Under the pieces are notes generated by a model. It made no database searches, was not told the origin of the DNA, and saw only the letters and a program-made list of their open reading frames with translations. A stretch of 64,000 nt of DNA from Acidiferrum sp963764675 (GTDB taxonomy: Bacteria > Acidobacteriota > Terriglobia > Acidiferrales > UBA7541), in contig CAVXTQ010000006.1 in assembly GCA_963764675.1 (NCBI GenBank), positions 558,001 to 622,000 on the forward strand. Direction: 5' to 3'. The position numbers were made by a program, and so were the translations under genes. This document shows positions 8,765 to 18,736 of this stretch, one piece after another. Numbering within the stretch: position 1 is the first letter of the stretch; the number at the start of each line of letters is the position of its first letter.

Positions 8765-10043
8765 CTAGCAGGATAAGCGTGAACGGTCGAGGGTGAAGCC
8801 GTTGAGGGGGCCTAGCACCGTTACGGCGATTTGCTCGGGACGAAAGAACTCCCGGGCGAGCGATTGGACCTGCTCGCGCGTTACGGTCTCGATGCCAGCG
8901 AGGATTTCGTCGAGCGAGTAGAAGCGGCGGAAGTAGAGCTCCTGGCGCGCCAGATTGGACATTCGGGCGCTGGTGGACTCGAGCGAGAGCATCAGCGAGC
9001 CTTTGAGGTGATTCTTGGCGCGAAGCAGTTCTTCCTCGGCCACCGGAGTTTCCTTCAACTCGCGAAATTCCTTGATCACCAAATCGATCACTTGGCCGAC
9101 GGTTTCTCTCGCTGTGCCCGGCATAAATGGTCATCATCCCGGCGTCGGAATAGGGCGTGAGCTCGCTGAAGACGGCATAGGCCAGGCCCTGTTTCTCGCG
9201 GATGTTTTGAAACAAGCGAGAAGACATGCCGCCGCCGAGGAGATTGTTCATCACCGCGCAAGCGAAACGGCTCTCGTGCGCCAGCGGCACCGACGGCACA
9301 CCCAGGCAGATGTGGACTTGCTCGAGGTCGCGCTTGCCTTCCAGATGAATCGGCGCGTTCGTCGATGGCGCGGCGGCGTCTTCAACTGCGCCGGCGGGGC
9401 TTAGCCCGCCAAATTCGCGCTCGACCAGATCCAGGACGCGCTCGTGCGTGACGTTGCCCGCCGCCGATAGCACCAGGCGGTCCGGCGCAAACCAGTGCTC
9501 GAAGCGCTTCCGCAGCGACTCGCGGCTGAATTTCCGCACCGTTTCCGGCGTGCCCAGGATCGGCCGGCCCAGCGGATGCTCCGGCCAGAAGCCGCGCGTG
9601 AAAATCTCGTGGAGGAGATACTCCGGATTGTCCAAGTCCATCTTGATTTCTTCCAGGACGACCTGGCGCTCTTTCTTGACGTCTTCGGAGTCGAACTTTG
9701 GGCGAAGAACGAGGTCCGCGATGACGTCGAAAGCGATGGGCAGGTGCTCGTCGAGAACTTTGGCGTTGAAGCAGATCTGTTCTTTGGACGTGAAGGCGTC
9801 GAGCATGCCGCCCACGGAGTCCATTTCCCGAGCGATCTCTTCGGCGGAGCGGCGCTCGGTGCCCTTGAAAACCATGTGCTCCATAAAGTGGGCCAGGCCG
9901 TTTTCTTCGGGGACTTCGCGGCGGGAGCCGTTGCGAATCCAGACGCCGACGGAAACCGAACGCACGTGAGCCATGGTCTCGGTCAGAACCACCAGACCGT
10001 TAGGCAGGACGCGCTTCTGAATGTCACGCGCTTCGGTGGTCAT
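8765..10043 (-). pseudogene. M16 (insulinase/processing peptidase-like) gene with one frameshift
   Basis: The two reading frames together give a protein of about 425 residues, normal for a bacterial M16B peptidase. The N-terminal part (MTTEARDIQKRVLPNGL) has the zinc motif HFMEH and a downstream EEIKMDLDNPE segment. Near 9117-9119 an extra base in a C run (G run on the coding strand) shifts the frame; the C-terminal half then continues as TARETVGQVIDLVIKEF and ends at 8765. Either the gene is inactivated or the assembly has a one-base error, since both halves are otherwise well conserved. The start ATG is at 10043; longer upstream reading is not family-like. Confidence 0.85.
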
Positions 10044-10104
10044 TACATGATTGTGACACAGCCGGAGGGAAAGGAGAAATAGCGCGAAGATGCGGACGGG
10101 AAGC

Positions 10105-10701
10105 CTACAGCAGTTTTTCGTCGGGGTTGAGCTTGCCGAATTCGCTGGTGTAGTGCAGCGGAACGTCGGCGTAAGTACCTTTCTCGCGCTGGTAGACCTC
10201 GCAGGTATCGAACGGTTTGGAATAGATGTGGATGCTGACGGCACGCTGGTTGAATTCCGGAAGATTCAGCACCTGGTGTACCGGCTCGAGTGGATTCACG
10301 TAGGCCGGATGAGTGGCATCCATGTCGTAGATTTCGGTCGGGACGAGGTGACACGTGCCGTGAGCGGCGTCGCGTTGATCCACATGGAAATTCTGGACGC
10401 GCAAGCGGCCGATGGGCGCGGACATCCAGCAGTTCTGGTCCCGATGATTGTGCACGCGGCTGGCTTGGCCGATCTCCCAACAGATGGTCATACACTCGAA
10501 AACGGAGTTCTTGAAGATGAGGTTGCGCGTGTAGTTCCCTTTGGAGAAGAAAAGATACTTGTCGAGCGTTTCCGGCTGGACCGCGTGGTAGTGGATGTAG
10601 TCCTGCACAGTTTCGAGAGTGAAGTCGCGCTCGGAGATGGAGGCCAGATCCTTGACCCAGTCGGTGATGGTCAGACGGCGGGTGGTCACTTCCTTGTGCA
10701 T
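10105..10701 (-). CDS. Cysteine dioxygenase
   Basis: A 198-residue cupin-fold protein. The iron-binding histidines are visible in SRVHNHRDQNCWM (HxH) and in PVHQVLN further on; NLPEFNQRAVSIHIYSKPF matches the conserved SIHIYSPP region of cysteine dioxygenases. It oxidises cysteine to cysteine sulfinate with molecular oxygen. The ATG at 10701 (MHKEVTTRRL) is preferred because the upstream in-frame segment is low-complexity and overlaps the divergent rlmN promoter region. Confidence 0.87.
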   Translation of the reverse strand: MHKEVTTRRLTITDWVKDLASISERDFTLETVQDYIHYHAVQPETLDKYLFFSKGNYTRNLIFKNSVFECMTICWEIGQASRVHNHRDQNCWMSAPIGRLRVQNFHVDQRDAAHGTCHLVPTEIYDMDATHPAYVNPLEPVHQVLNLPEFNQRAVSIHIYSKPFDTCEVYQREKGTYADVPLHYTSEFGKLNPDEKLL

Positions 10702-10813
10702 GGGGCGCCTCCGATGGGCAATCCGGAGATAGGGGGGATTGCCGAAGAAGTATAGCGCTGTTTGTAGCGTGCTACTATGAGAGTCTGGCGTGGTTTTTCC
10801 AGCCGGCATTCTC

Positions 10814-11896
10814 ATGGCCACCGAACTCTTGGGCAAATCGAAGGACGAGCTGACTGCGTTGTGTGCAGAGATGGGTGAGCCTGCGTATCGCGGAGCACAG
10901 CTCTACCATTCGCTGTACGTCGAGCGGATTTTCGATGTCGCGCAGATGTCCACTCTGCCGGCGTCGTTGCGCGAGCGCCTCCAGAACGAAGCGCGCGTCA
11001 GTTTGCCGGTGATCCGGCAGCGGTATGTGTCCAAAGACGGGTCCGTACGTTATCTTTTCGCGCTCCCGGGGAGCGCGGACAAAGAGAATGCTCGCTCGGC
11101 TTCCGTGGAAGCGGTGTTCATGCCCAGCGAAGGCCGGCAGACGATCTGCATTTCCACCCAGGCGGGTTGCGCGGTGGACTGCCAGTTTTGCCTGACGGCG
11201 CAGCTGGGACTGATTCGCAATCTGACGCCGGGGGAAATCGTCGCGCAGGTGCTGCTCCCGCTCGAAGAACACAAGGCTGTCCTCACGCCGAACACCAACA
11301 TCGTGCTGATGGGTCAAGGCGAGCCGCTGCTGAATTTCGAGGCCGTGATGGCGGCTCTGCGGATTTTGCTCGACCCGAAAGGCGTCGCGATTTCTCCGAG
11401 GCACGCCACGCTCTCGACCAGCGGAATTGTTCCCGGCATCGAGCGCCTGGCCAAGGAAGCAGTTCGCCCGGGCCTGGCGATTTCCCTGAACGCGTCCAAC
11501 GACGAGCAGCGCAACACATTGATGCCGATCAACAGGAAATATCCTCTGGACGCACTGATGAAAGCTTGCCTCGAGTACCCGCTGCGTTCCTGGGAATACC
11601 TGATGTTCGAGTACGTGATGCTGGGCGGCGTGAACGACTCGCTCGCAGACGCGCGCCGGGTGGTGAAACTCCTGTCGCCGTTGAAAGCCGCGAAAGTAAA
11701 CCTGATCCCGTGGAATCCGGGCGATTTGCCGTATCACGAGTCTTCGCCGGAGGTCATCGACGCCTTCCAGAAATTGCTGATCGACCGGGGTATCCCCACC
11801 TTCGTGCGGCATTCGCGGGGTCGCGACGTGATGGCCGCCTGCGGGCAATTGGCGCTGAACGAGATCAACAGTTCTTCCCTGCCCGTCCTGGGTTGA
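10814..11896 (+). CDS. rlmN: Dual-specificity rRNA/tRNA adenine-C2 methyltransferase RlmN
   Basis: A 360-residue radical-SAM enzyme of normal length. The 4Fe-4S motif CAVDCQFC (CxxxCxxC) is near residue 117, followed by the GEPLLNFE segment. C-terminal motifs SLNASND, MLGGVNDS and LIPWNPG match RlmN, and the methyl-carrying cysteine is probably in DVMAACGQL. It methylates C2 of A2503 in 23S rRNA and A37 of tRNAs. The ATG at 10814 is taken as the start; an in-frame GTG at 10790 would add eight residues. It is divergent from cysteine dioxygenase. Confidence 0.94.
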   Translation: MATELLGKSKDELTALCAEMGEPAYRGAQLYHSLYVERIFDVAQMSTLPASLRERLQNEARVSLPVIRQRYVSKDGSVRYLFALPGSADKENARSASVEAVFMPSEGRQTICISTQAGCAVDCQFCLTAQLGLIRNLTPGEIVAQVLLPLEEHKAVLTPNTNIVLMGQGEPLLNFEAVMAALRILLDPKGVAISPRHATLSTSGIVPGIERLAKEAVRPGLAISLNASNDEQRNTLMPINRKYPLDALMKACLEYPLRSWEYLMFEYVMLGGVNDSLADARRVVKLLSPLKAAKVNLIPWNPGDLPYHESSPEVIDAFQKLLIDRGIPTFVRHSRGRDVMAACGQLALNEINSSSLPVLG

Positions 11897-12071
11897 CGGT
11901 GATTTCCGTTACAGTTTCGCCTTAGCTTCGCTTTTGGAGGGGGTACCCCCCGGGTGTCACGGGAGTTGTGAAGTATCCCATTGATTCTACAAGGCTTGCA
12001 CGTGCGAGTGTGCGTAGAGCGTCCGGCAAGCCATTGAAAACAATGGTGTTAGATTTTGGCTTCCGTTAGGG

Positions 12072-12101
12072 CAAAAAAAAGCGCCGGATGCACCGGCGCT
12101 T
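12072..12101 (-). terminator. Rho-independent terminator for the DUF1810 gene
   Basis: On the minus strand an 8-bp perfect stem (AGCGCCGG / CCGGCGCT) with a 5-base loop is followed by eight T residues. It lies about 65 bases beyond the stop of the DUF1810 gene. Confidence 0.85.
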
Positions 12102-12166
12102 GTCGTAGTTTTCCCAAGCGCCATATTACCACATCGGCATCAGAAGTCAAGAACCATTTGCGGGTC

Positions 12167-12595
12167 CTACGATCGGAGGCCTTTGATGGTTTGCGGATCT
12201 GGCTTGCCGGCGAAGTATTTCTGCAGGGCTTGGCGGAAGAGGCGGTCATCGGGCGCGACGGCGGCAAAGAGGGTCATGGACGAGTGGAACTTGAGATCGT
12301 CGGGGAAGCCGAAAATCTGGCTTGCTGTGCGGCCTTCCACCTGGGTGACCAATTCCGTGCATTCCCGAAGGCGTGGGCCGAGGACGGGGTGCTGGAGGTA
12401 GGCTTCTGCTTCGTGTTGCGAGGACATCGCGAATCGGACGGCCGTCGGGCTGCGACCCAGACCGCGAAGCTGCGGAAAAATAAACCACATCCAGTGGCTT
12501 CGTTTCTCGCCGGCGCGCAATTCTGCACAGGCCTGGTCGAAGACGGGATTTTGAGCTTCCACGAAGCGCTGCAGGTCGTAAGGGTCAGGCGTCAT
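12167..12595 (-). CDS. DUF1810 family protein
   Basis: A 142-residue protein of the length usual for DUF1810. It begins MTPDPYDLQRFVEAQ and has the family's RSHWMWFIFPQLRGLG segment near residue 35 and FPDDLKFHSSMTLF further on. The biochemical function of this family is not known to me. It is probably co-transcribed after the laccase-domain gene (24-base gap), and a strong terminator follows it. Confidence 0.88.
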   Translation of the reverse strand: MTPDPYDLQRFVEAQNPVFDQACAELRAGEKRSHWMWFIFPQLRGLGRSPTAVRFAMSSQHEAEAYLQHPVLGPRLRECTELVTQVEGRTASQIFGFPDDLKFHSSMTLFAAVAPDDRLFRQALQKYFAGKPDPQTIKGLRS

Positions 12596-12618
12596 CGTAG
12601 ACTTTCAGCGGCGCATGG

Positions 12619-13554
12619 CTATTTGCGGCGCGCGGCAGAAGAACGAATGCCGATGACGCTCATCAGCCGACCGCTGCGGGCGTGCTCCTTACGGTAGCTG
12701 AAGAGAAAGTCGGCCCGGCACGAGGTGCAGAGGTCACTGACGAAGATGTTTTGCTCGCGGACGCCGGCTTCGAGCAGTTGCAGGCGGTTCGCCTTAGACA
12801 GATCGAGCAGCACCTTGTTGGGAGGCGGTTGGTGGCCTGGGGGCATCATGTTGAGCCATTGCAGTGGGTTGGGCTCGTCGCCGGTGCGCAGCTCGTCGAA
12901 GAATTCGGCGGCGTTCGCGAACTTGGCGGCAAATGCCGAAGCAACCTCGGTGCCGACTTCGTAGCAGCAGCAGCCGATCGTCGGGCCGATGGCTGCGAGG
13001 AGTTCCTGCGGGCGACACCCGAACTCCATCTGCATCTGGCCGATCGCTTTGGTCACGATCCGCTGAAGCGTGCCGCGCCAGCCGGCATGAATGGCGGCCA
13101 CAACGCGCTTCTTGGGATCGACGACCAGGACCGGGGCGCAATCCGCAGTACGCACGCCGAGCAGCAGGCCGGGACGATTGGTGGCGGAGGCGTCGCCTTT
13201 GCATTGCTTGGGCAGCGGGGAGTCAAACGAGCGGACGACGTCCGAGTGGATCTGATGCAAGGAAATCAGCTTGAGATCGGACCCACCGACCGCGGCCTGA
13301 AACCTGCGCTTGTTTTCTTCCACGTTTTCACGCGAGTCCCACTCGACCGCGCCCAGATTCAAGAGCTTCTCGCCGTCGACATTGCTCACGCCGCCAGGGC
13401 GCGTGCTGAAACCATGCACCAGCCAAGGGATTTTCGTGAATGCCGGCACTTGCAGCACGCGGACCCCGCGCAACGTCCGCTCGGTCCAGCGAGCGAGGGT
13501 TTTCGACGGTTTGCGCTTGCCGCGAGATTTGGGTGATGTTTTCGTTGAGGCCAC
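12619..13554 (-). CDS. Laccase-domain (YfiH/polyphenol oxidase family) protein
   Basis: A 311-residue protein with the multicopper-oxidase-like laccase-domain signatures TADCAPVLVVD and HAGWRGT and a metal-binding histidine in LHQIHSD. Members of this family act as purine nucleoside phosphorylase/adenosine deaminase-type enzymes, and some have been described as polyphenol oxidases. The GTG at 13554 is chosen; the much longer upstream reading is low-complexity and would run through the acpS promoter and a repeat. It is divergent from acpS. Confidence 0.85.
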   Translation of the reverse strand: MASTKTSPKSRGKRKPSKTLARWTERTLRGVRVLQVPAFTKIPWLVHGFSTRPGGVSNVDGEKLLNLGAVEWDSRENVEENKRRFQAAVGGSDLKLISLHQIHSDVVRSFDSPLPKQCKGDASATNRPGLLLGVRTADCAPVLVVDPKKRVVAAIHAGWRGTLQRIVTKAIGQMQMEFGCRPQELLAAIGPTIGCCCYEVGTEVASAFAAKFANAAEFFDELRTGDEPNPLQWLNMMPPGHQPPPNKVLLDLSKANRLQLLEAGVREQNIFVSDLCTSCRADFLFSYRKEHARSGRLMSVIGIRSSAARRK

Positions 13555-13658
13555 GGTGTTATCAGTATAATCGCAGTTTGTTGCAGATCGAGGCGAGGAG
13601 AGAGCGTCGTTGTTTTCCACGCCGCGATTTTGCTGGCGTGGTGGTGCGTTTGACGGGG

Positions 13659-13684
13659 GCACAGACAAGAGCGTCTGTGCTACT
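13659..13684. repeat. Short palindromic repeat ahead of acpS
   Basis: CACAGAC and GTCTGTG form a 7-bp stem around AAGAGC. From memory, a near-identical motif recurs in many acidobacterial genomes; only one copy is seen in this window. It lies just before the acpS start and could affect its mRNA leader. Confidence 0.5.
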
Positions 13685-13696
13685 AGCGGAGGCAGC

Positions 13697-14074
13697 TTGA
13701 TTGTCGGATTGGGTGTGGATATTGCTGAGGTGGGGCGGGTGAAGGCGGCGATCGAGCGGCATGGCGAGCTGTTCTTGCGGCGGGTGTATACGCCGAGGGA
13801 GCGGGAGTATTGCGAGCGATTCAAGAATAAATTCGAGCGCTATGCGGGGCGGTTTGCCGCGAAAGAGGCGGCGATGAAGGCGCTTGGCACCGGCTGGAGC
13901 CGCGGCGTGCGCTGGGTGGACGTAGAAGTGGTGCGCGAGAAAGGCGGGCGGCCGACCATCGTGCTTGCGGGCGAAGCGGCGAAGGTGGCGGAACGGCTTG
14001 GCGTGAAGCACATCGTGATGAGCATTACGCACACCGGGGAGCAGGCGCTGGCGCAGGTGATTTTCGAGGGGTGA
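13697..14074 (+). CDS. acpS: Holo-[acyl-carrier-protein] synthase
   Basis: A 125-residue phosphopantetheinyl transferase. The N-terminus VGLGVDIAEVGR carries the first Mg-binding Asp; RFAAKEAAMKALGTG holds the conserved Glu/Lys pair. It transfers 4'-phosphopantetheine from CoA to acyl carrier protein. The start is TTG at 13697, supported by GGAGG five bases upstream and by family length; the in-frame upstream extension reads through a repeat. The cupin gene follows four bases after the stop. Confidence 0.93.
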   Translation: MIVGLGVDIAEVGRVKAAIERHGELFLRRVYTPREREYCERFKNKFERYAGRFAAKEAAMKALGTGWSRGVRWVDVEVVREKGGRPTIVLAGEAAKVAERLGVKHIVMSITHTGEQALAQVIFEG

Positions 14075-14078
14075 AGCC

Positions 14079-14435
14079 TTGAACGAATTCCCCGAGTTCA
14101 TGAAGCGCGCGGCAAACCGGATTGCCACGACCAGCCAGGCGACTCCCGGAGTAGAGGGGTTTGTCTTCGACGGCGCCGACGGAAGTCAGATGGCGTTCTG
14201 GACGTGCCGTGAGACGGCAGGTTCAGCAGAGCATGTGCATGAATTCGACGAATACATGATTGTTGCGCAGGGCTGCTACACGCTGATCATTGACGGGAAG
14301 CGAATTCCGGTGAAGGCCGGCGAGGAATATTTCATTCCGCGGGGCGTGGTGCACGCTGGCGAAGTCGTTGCAGGCACGCGAACGATCCACGCCTTCGGCG
14401 GGCATCGGGCGAGCAGGATTCAGAAACAAGCATAG
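14079..14435 (+). CDS. Small cupin-domain protein
   Basis: A 118-residue single-domain cupin. HVHEFDEYMIVAQG supplies the HxH(x)nE metal ligands of motif 1, and PRGVVHAG supplies the motif 2 histidine. The start is TTG at 14079 behind a GAGGGG ribosome-binding site; ATG at 14100 is an alternative. It is probably co-transcribed with acpS. No substrate can be assigned; such proteins can be sugar isomerases, dioxygenases or binding proteins. Confidence 0.75.
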   Translation: MNEFPEFMKRAANRIATTSQATPGVEGFVFDGADGSQMAFWTCRETAGSAEHVHEFDEYMIVAQGCYTLIIDGKRIPVKAGEEYFIPRGVVHAGEVVAGTRTIHAFGGHRASRIQKQA

Positions 14436-14540
14436 CCATGCGGTTTCCAAAAATGCGGCTTGGCCGGCCTGCCAAGAGCATGGTTCTTCCCACAAAGCTG
14501 AGACTTCGATACCCTCAAGGCACGAGCGGGAGCGACGGAG

Positions 14541-15416
14541 ATGAAATTCGCAAACAGACTTCTAATGGTGGGACAGGTCGCGTTGCTGTTGTGTCTTGTC
14601 TTGGCGGGTCCGCTTCAAGGCCAGGATAGCGCCGCGATTCGGAAGAGGTTCACCAACGGGGACGTCATCGATTTGGTGAAGCTTGGCCTCTCCGAGGATG
14701 TCATCGTGGCGAAGATTCGCGCGATGAGCGCCAGCGAAGCAGACGCCATCGGCTTCGATACCAGCGTCGAAGGTCTGAAAGCTCTCAAAGCGGCGGGTGT
14801 TCCCGACGCGGTGATCAAGGCCATGATCAATCCAGCTCCGCCGGTGACCGTTGTCACCGCATCCACCGCAATGACCGCCGATCCGAACTTGCCTCCTCCC
14901 GAAGTGGGAGTTTACTGGAAGGATCGCGCCAATTTCGTCCTCATTCAGGGGCAAGCCGTGACCAACGCAAAGGCTGGCGGCAAGGCCGGCAGTTTTTTCA
15001 CCGACGGCATGAGGAACCAGCACTGGGACGCAACGATCGAAGGAACCACCTCGAAAAACACGGTCCGAGAACGCCGGCCCACTTTTTATCTCTACGTTCC
15101 CGATGGGTCCGATTCGGCCGACTACGCCCTCATCAAGCTGAACAAGAAGGGTGATCGCAGGGAGTTCCAGATCGGTTCGTTCGGTGGCGTCTCGGGCGGT
15201 AAGTCCGGCGTGAAGCGAGACAAGGAAGTTTCGTTCAAGGCCGAGCACATGGGCATCCGAACGTACAAAATCACTTTGGATGCGGAACTTAAGCCCGGAG
15301 AGTACGCCTTCTTCATGGGCACTGGCCAGTCAGCCACGATGGCCGGTGCCAGGGGAGGAAACCGGTCAGGTGGCGCCGCTGCCGGCCGGATCTACGACTT
15401 CAGCATTCTCGAATGA
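14541..15416 (+). CDS. Secreted protein of unknown function
   Basis: A 291-residue protein with a clear signal peptide (MKFANRLLMVGQVALLLCLVLAG, cleavage near GQD). A helical N-terminal domain (TNGDVIDLVKLGLSEDVIVAKI) resembles short repeats seen in other exported acidobacterial proteins. A beta-rich C-terminal domain (about residues 115-291) follows and ends in a glycine-rich stretch. I recognise no catalytic motif. It is preceded by about 100 non-coding bases and appears monocistronic. Confidence 0.72.
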   Translation: MKFANRLLMVGQVALLLCLVLAGPLQGQDSAAIRKRFTNGDVIDLVKLGLSEDVIVAKIRAMSASEADAIGFDTSVEGLKALKAAGVPDAVIKAMINPAPPVTVVTASTAMTADPNLPPPEVGVYWKDRANFVLIQGQAVTNAKAGGKAGSFFTDGMRNQHWDATIEGTTSKNTVRERRPTFYLYVPDGSDSADYALIKLNKKGDRREFQIGSFGGVSGGKSGVKRDKEVSFKAEHMGIRTYKITLDAELKPGEYAFFMGTGQSATMAGARGGNRSGGAAAGRIYDFSILE

Positions 15417-15471
15417 GTCCGCGAAGCAGTTGTCGTTCGCTTTACGACTCCCGAAGTCTTTGAAGCCCTCG

Positions 15472-17134
15472 CTACTTGACGACGAGAAATGGGCCGATCG
15501 CTAAGGCATCGATTCCGGCGCAGTAGAAGCTGCGGACGGCGCCGCGAGGATCGGAAACCAACGGCTCTCCGAACAAATTGAAGGATGTGTTGACGAGCAC
15601 CGGGGCGGGCGCGGTTTCGCCGAATTTGTTCAACAAGCGCCAGAAGCCGGGATTGGAGTCTTTCTCCACGGTGTGGACGCGGACTTCGCGGCCGTTGAAG
15701 GCGAACTGCTCGAGCCCGGCGACGGGATTCTTTAGCGTGGCGAGCGAAGCCATGAAGCGGCAGTTGGGCGAGGCGTCGAAAAACTCACCGGCGCGCTCCG
15801 CGGGAACGGAAAGCGCGAAGGGATGGAAGTCCTCGCGGTGCTTGATGTACTGATTCACGTTGTCGATCACGTATTCGGAAAACGGCGAAGCCAGGATGCT
15901 GCGATTGCCCAGCGCGCGATGGCCGAATTCGGTGCGGCCCTGGCACCAGGCCACGATTTTGTCGCGCTGAAGCTGCTTGACGGCCTCGGCGATCAACTGA
16001 TCTTCGCCGGACTGATATTTGTAGATAATTTTGCAGTTGTCGAGAACCGCTTTGATCTCTTGCGATGTAAATTCCGGCCCGAGCGACAAGGTGCTCATCA
16101 CCGCGCGCCCGGATTTTCCGGTCAGTTTTTTGCGCGCCAAAAAAGCGGCGCCCAGAGCGGTGCCCGCGTTGCCGGAAACGGGCTGAACGTGCACATGGTC
16201 GAACGTGCCGCGAGTCTCGATCGCGCGGACCAGCAAGACGTTAAGGAACACACCGCCGGCAATGCACAGACGAATCCGCGCCAGTTTGCGCCTGGAAGCG
16301 ATGGGCGATATCGAGAACGGTTTCTTCCAGTAGGAGCTGCGCGCTGCGGGCCAGGGCGGCGCAGATCGCGGGATCGCTGCGAAACTTGTCTTTGTGAATC
16401 TTCAGCTCACGATAAAACTGCGGAGAAAACGTGCCGCGCTCGTCGGGGCCGGCCGCAAAGTAGCGGCGGTCGAGCACCGGAAGGCCGTGAGAATCGCTGC
16501 GGAACAGTTTCCGGAATACCGGCAGATACTCCGGCTGGCCCTGACGGCCGAGCCACTGAGTCTTGTGCTCGTCGTGACCCGGGCGCAGTCCAAGCAGCGC
16601 GGTGATGCGCGAGTAAAACCAGCCAAGCGAATCGGGAAACTGCATGGTCCGCAGGGGCCGGATTTCGTCGCCTTCGCCAAGAGAAATCTGGCCGCAGCGG
16701 GAGCCCGCGCCGCCGTCCAGCGTCAGAATCAACGCGCGATCGAACCCCGAAGTGTAGTACGTGCTGGCGGCATGGCACAGGTGATGCTCGAACTGCTGGA
16801 GCTTGACGGCGCGATCCAGATGCTCGCGTAGTTGGCGGATCGACGTGGATTTGCGCGCATCCGAGCGGCGCTTGCGGCTGGCGGAAAATTTCGAGCCCAG
16901 ACCCGATTCACGCAGCCGCGCTTCCTGCGGAAGGTCGGCGAGCGCAGCAACGGTCAAATCGGAGATCTTGGCGCCTTGCTGTTCCAAACATCGAAGCATC
17001 GCCAGCCGGGGAACGTTGCCGGCGCCTAGCGACCGATTCAGTTTTTCTTCCTCGATGGCCGCGACGATCGCGTTCTCATCCAGCAGCGCGACGCTGGAGC
17101 TTCCATCGAGACTCCCTACACCTAGGACGAGCAT
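15472..17134 (-). pseudogene. NodU/CmcH-family carbamoyltransferase gene with one frameshift
   Basis: Two frames make up one carbamoyltransferase of about 554 residues. The N-terminal frame (MLVLGVGSLDGSSSVALLDE) has the ASKHA-like fold and HHLCHAASTYY metal site; the C-terminal frame begins around IAGGVFLNV and contains GRTEFGHRALGNRSIL and PVLVNTSFNL, typical of this family. They break at 16276-16282, where GCGCGG appears to have lost two bases. Carbamoyltransferases of this type modify sugars, antibiotics or Nod factors using carbamoyl phosphate. No biosynthetic partner genes lie nearby. Confidence 0.82.
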
Positions 17135-17165
17135 AGAGAAAGTTTCTCATCCCCGCGGCGTACGG

Positions 17166-18588
17166 TCATACGGCAAAAACGCCGCTGGTTTCCGGCCGAG
17201 CATTTAGATAGTGGGCACCGCCGGGAAACAAGAGAACCGGAATCATCTGATTGGGCGGCCAGTCGCCCGGCACGCGGACGTGAAGATAGTTGCTGGAAAT
17301 CGCGGGAGTCCACCCAGGGGCATCGACGTGGGAAGTGTGGCGCAGCGTAAGCACCTGAAGCGATCTGCTGGCCTGAGCGCGATAAAACGCCGCGGACTTG
17401 GCTTCGCCGAGGGCGCGCAATTCGCGGGCGCGGCGATGTATTACGCCAGCGGGGACTTCATCACAGCGGGCAGCGGCGCGGGTGCCGGGGCGCTTCGAAA
17501 AGGAAAAAACGTGCAGGTAAGTGAACGGCAAGCGCTCGATGAACGCGAGGGTCTCGGCGTGGTCGGCTTCGGTCTCGCCGGGGAAGCCGGCGATCACGTC
17601 GGCGCCGATGGCGGCGTGCGGGAGGTGCTCGCGAATCAGCTCCACGCGGCGAGCATAGTGCTCCGCGCGATACCAGCGGTGCATGGCGGCGAGAATGCGG
17701 TCCGAGCCGGATTGCAGCGGCATGTGGAAGTGCTGCGCGATGCGTTCGGTGGAAGCGAACAGCGCGATCAGGTCGCGGGTGACGTCCATTGGCTCGATCG
17801 AGCTGATGCGCAGGCGCTCGACGGGGGTCTCGTCCACAATTCGGCGCAGCAAGTCTTCGAACTCGAAGCGCGGCGAGAGGTCGCGGCCGTAGGTGCCCAG
17901 GTTGATGCCGCTGAGAACGATTTCGCGATAGCCGGATGCGCTGAGCCGCTGGATTTCGTCGATGACGCGATCCGGCGGCAAGCTGCGACTCTTTCCACGA
18001 ACGAAGGGAATGACGCAGTAGGAGCAGCGGCTGTTGCAGCCGTCCTGAATTTTCAATATCGGGCGCGTGTGATTCCCTTCGCCGCCGACAATGGGCGCGG
18101 AAAGGAAGGACGTTTGCTCGAAAATGTCGCCGGTTAGGATTTTAGCGGGAGCACGCTCGATAGACATGGCGTCGACTTCGCGGCCGGCGCCGGAACCGAG
18201 CGTCTGGACAGACACGAAGCGCGTTCGCGGAGGAAGGCACACTTTCCAGCGAAAGTGCGTCGAAGATTTGCGGAATTTGCGGCTTGTGGGAATTGCCGAC
18301 TACCCAGCTAACGCCGGGAAGCGCGGCCAGCTCTTCCGGTGCGCGCTGCGCGTAGCAGCCGGTGACGATCACGCGCGCCGCCGGATTCCGCGCGTGAATC
18401 TTGCGAATGGCATCGCGAGCCTGGGAATCGGCGGCAGCCGTAACCGTGCAGGTGTTCACGACGACGATGTCGGCGACGGAAGCTTCGGAAGCGGCGGTGC
18501 AGCCACGCTCGCGCAATTGGTTCTCGGTAGCGGCGCCATCGGCCTGCGTCGCGCGACACCCGAATTGTTCGATATGAAAGGTGGCCAT
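17166..18588 (-). pseudogene. mtaB: tRNA t6A37 methylthiotransferase MtaB gene with one frameshift
   Basis: The N-terminal frame (ATG at 18588) has the UPF0004 methylthiotransferase domain with cysteines in EQFGCRATQ, VNTCTV and VTGCYAQR. The C-terminal frame has the radical-SAM motif CNSRCSYC, QDGC and the PLQSGSD segment, and a C-terminal TRAM-like tail. The domain set and the GGEGNHTRPILKIQDGC arrangement fit MtaB, which adds a methylthio group to N6-threonylcarbamoyladenosine 37 of tRNAs. The reading frame changes in the linker between 18180 and 18250, away from any catalytic motif, so a single-base sequencing error is plausible. Confidence 0.85.
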
Positions 18589-18736
18589 AACCGGCACCGA
18601 CAAAAAATACCCGACCATGATAGCTGCTTCGGAACCTTACGAGAAGCAGGCGCGCGCTAGAGCCTTCGCTGCAGACTCTCCGCGATTCTTCCGATACAAT
18701 TTTCTCCGATTCGATTTCGTGGAGGCGACGACGCCA

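Noticed and set aside
11937..11958. GGGGGTACCCCC dyad after rlmN as a terminator
   Set aside because: There is no T tract and the stem is only G/C runs, so termination is not supported.
12619..13824. Longer 401-residue version of the laccase-domain protein
   Set aside because: The extra N-terminal 90 residues are low-complexity, include repeat-derived sequence and overlap the acpS leader.
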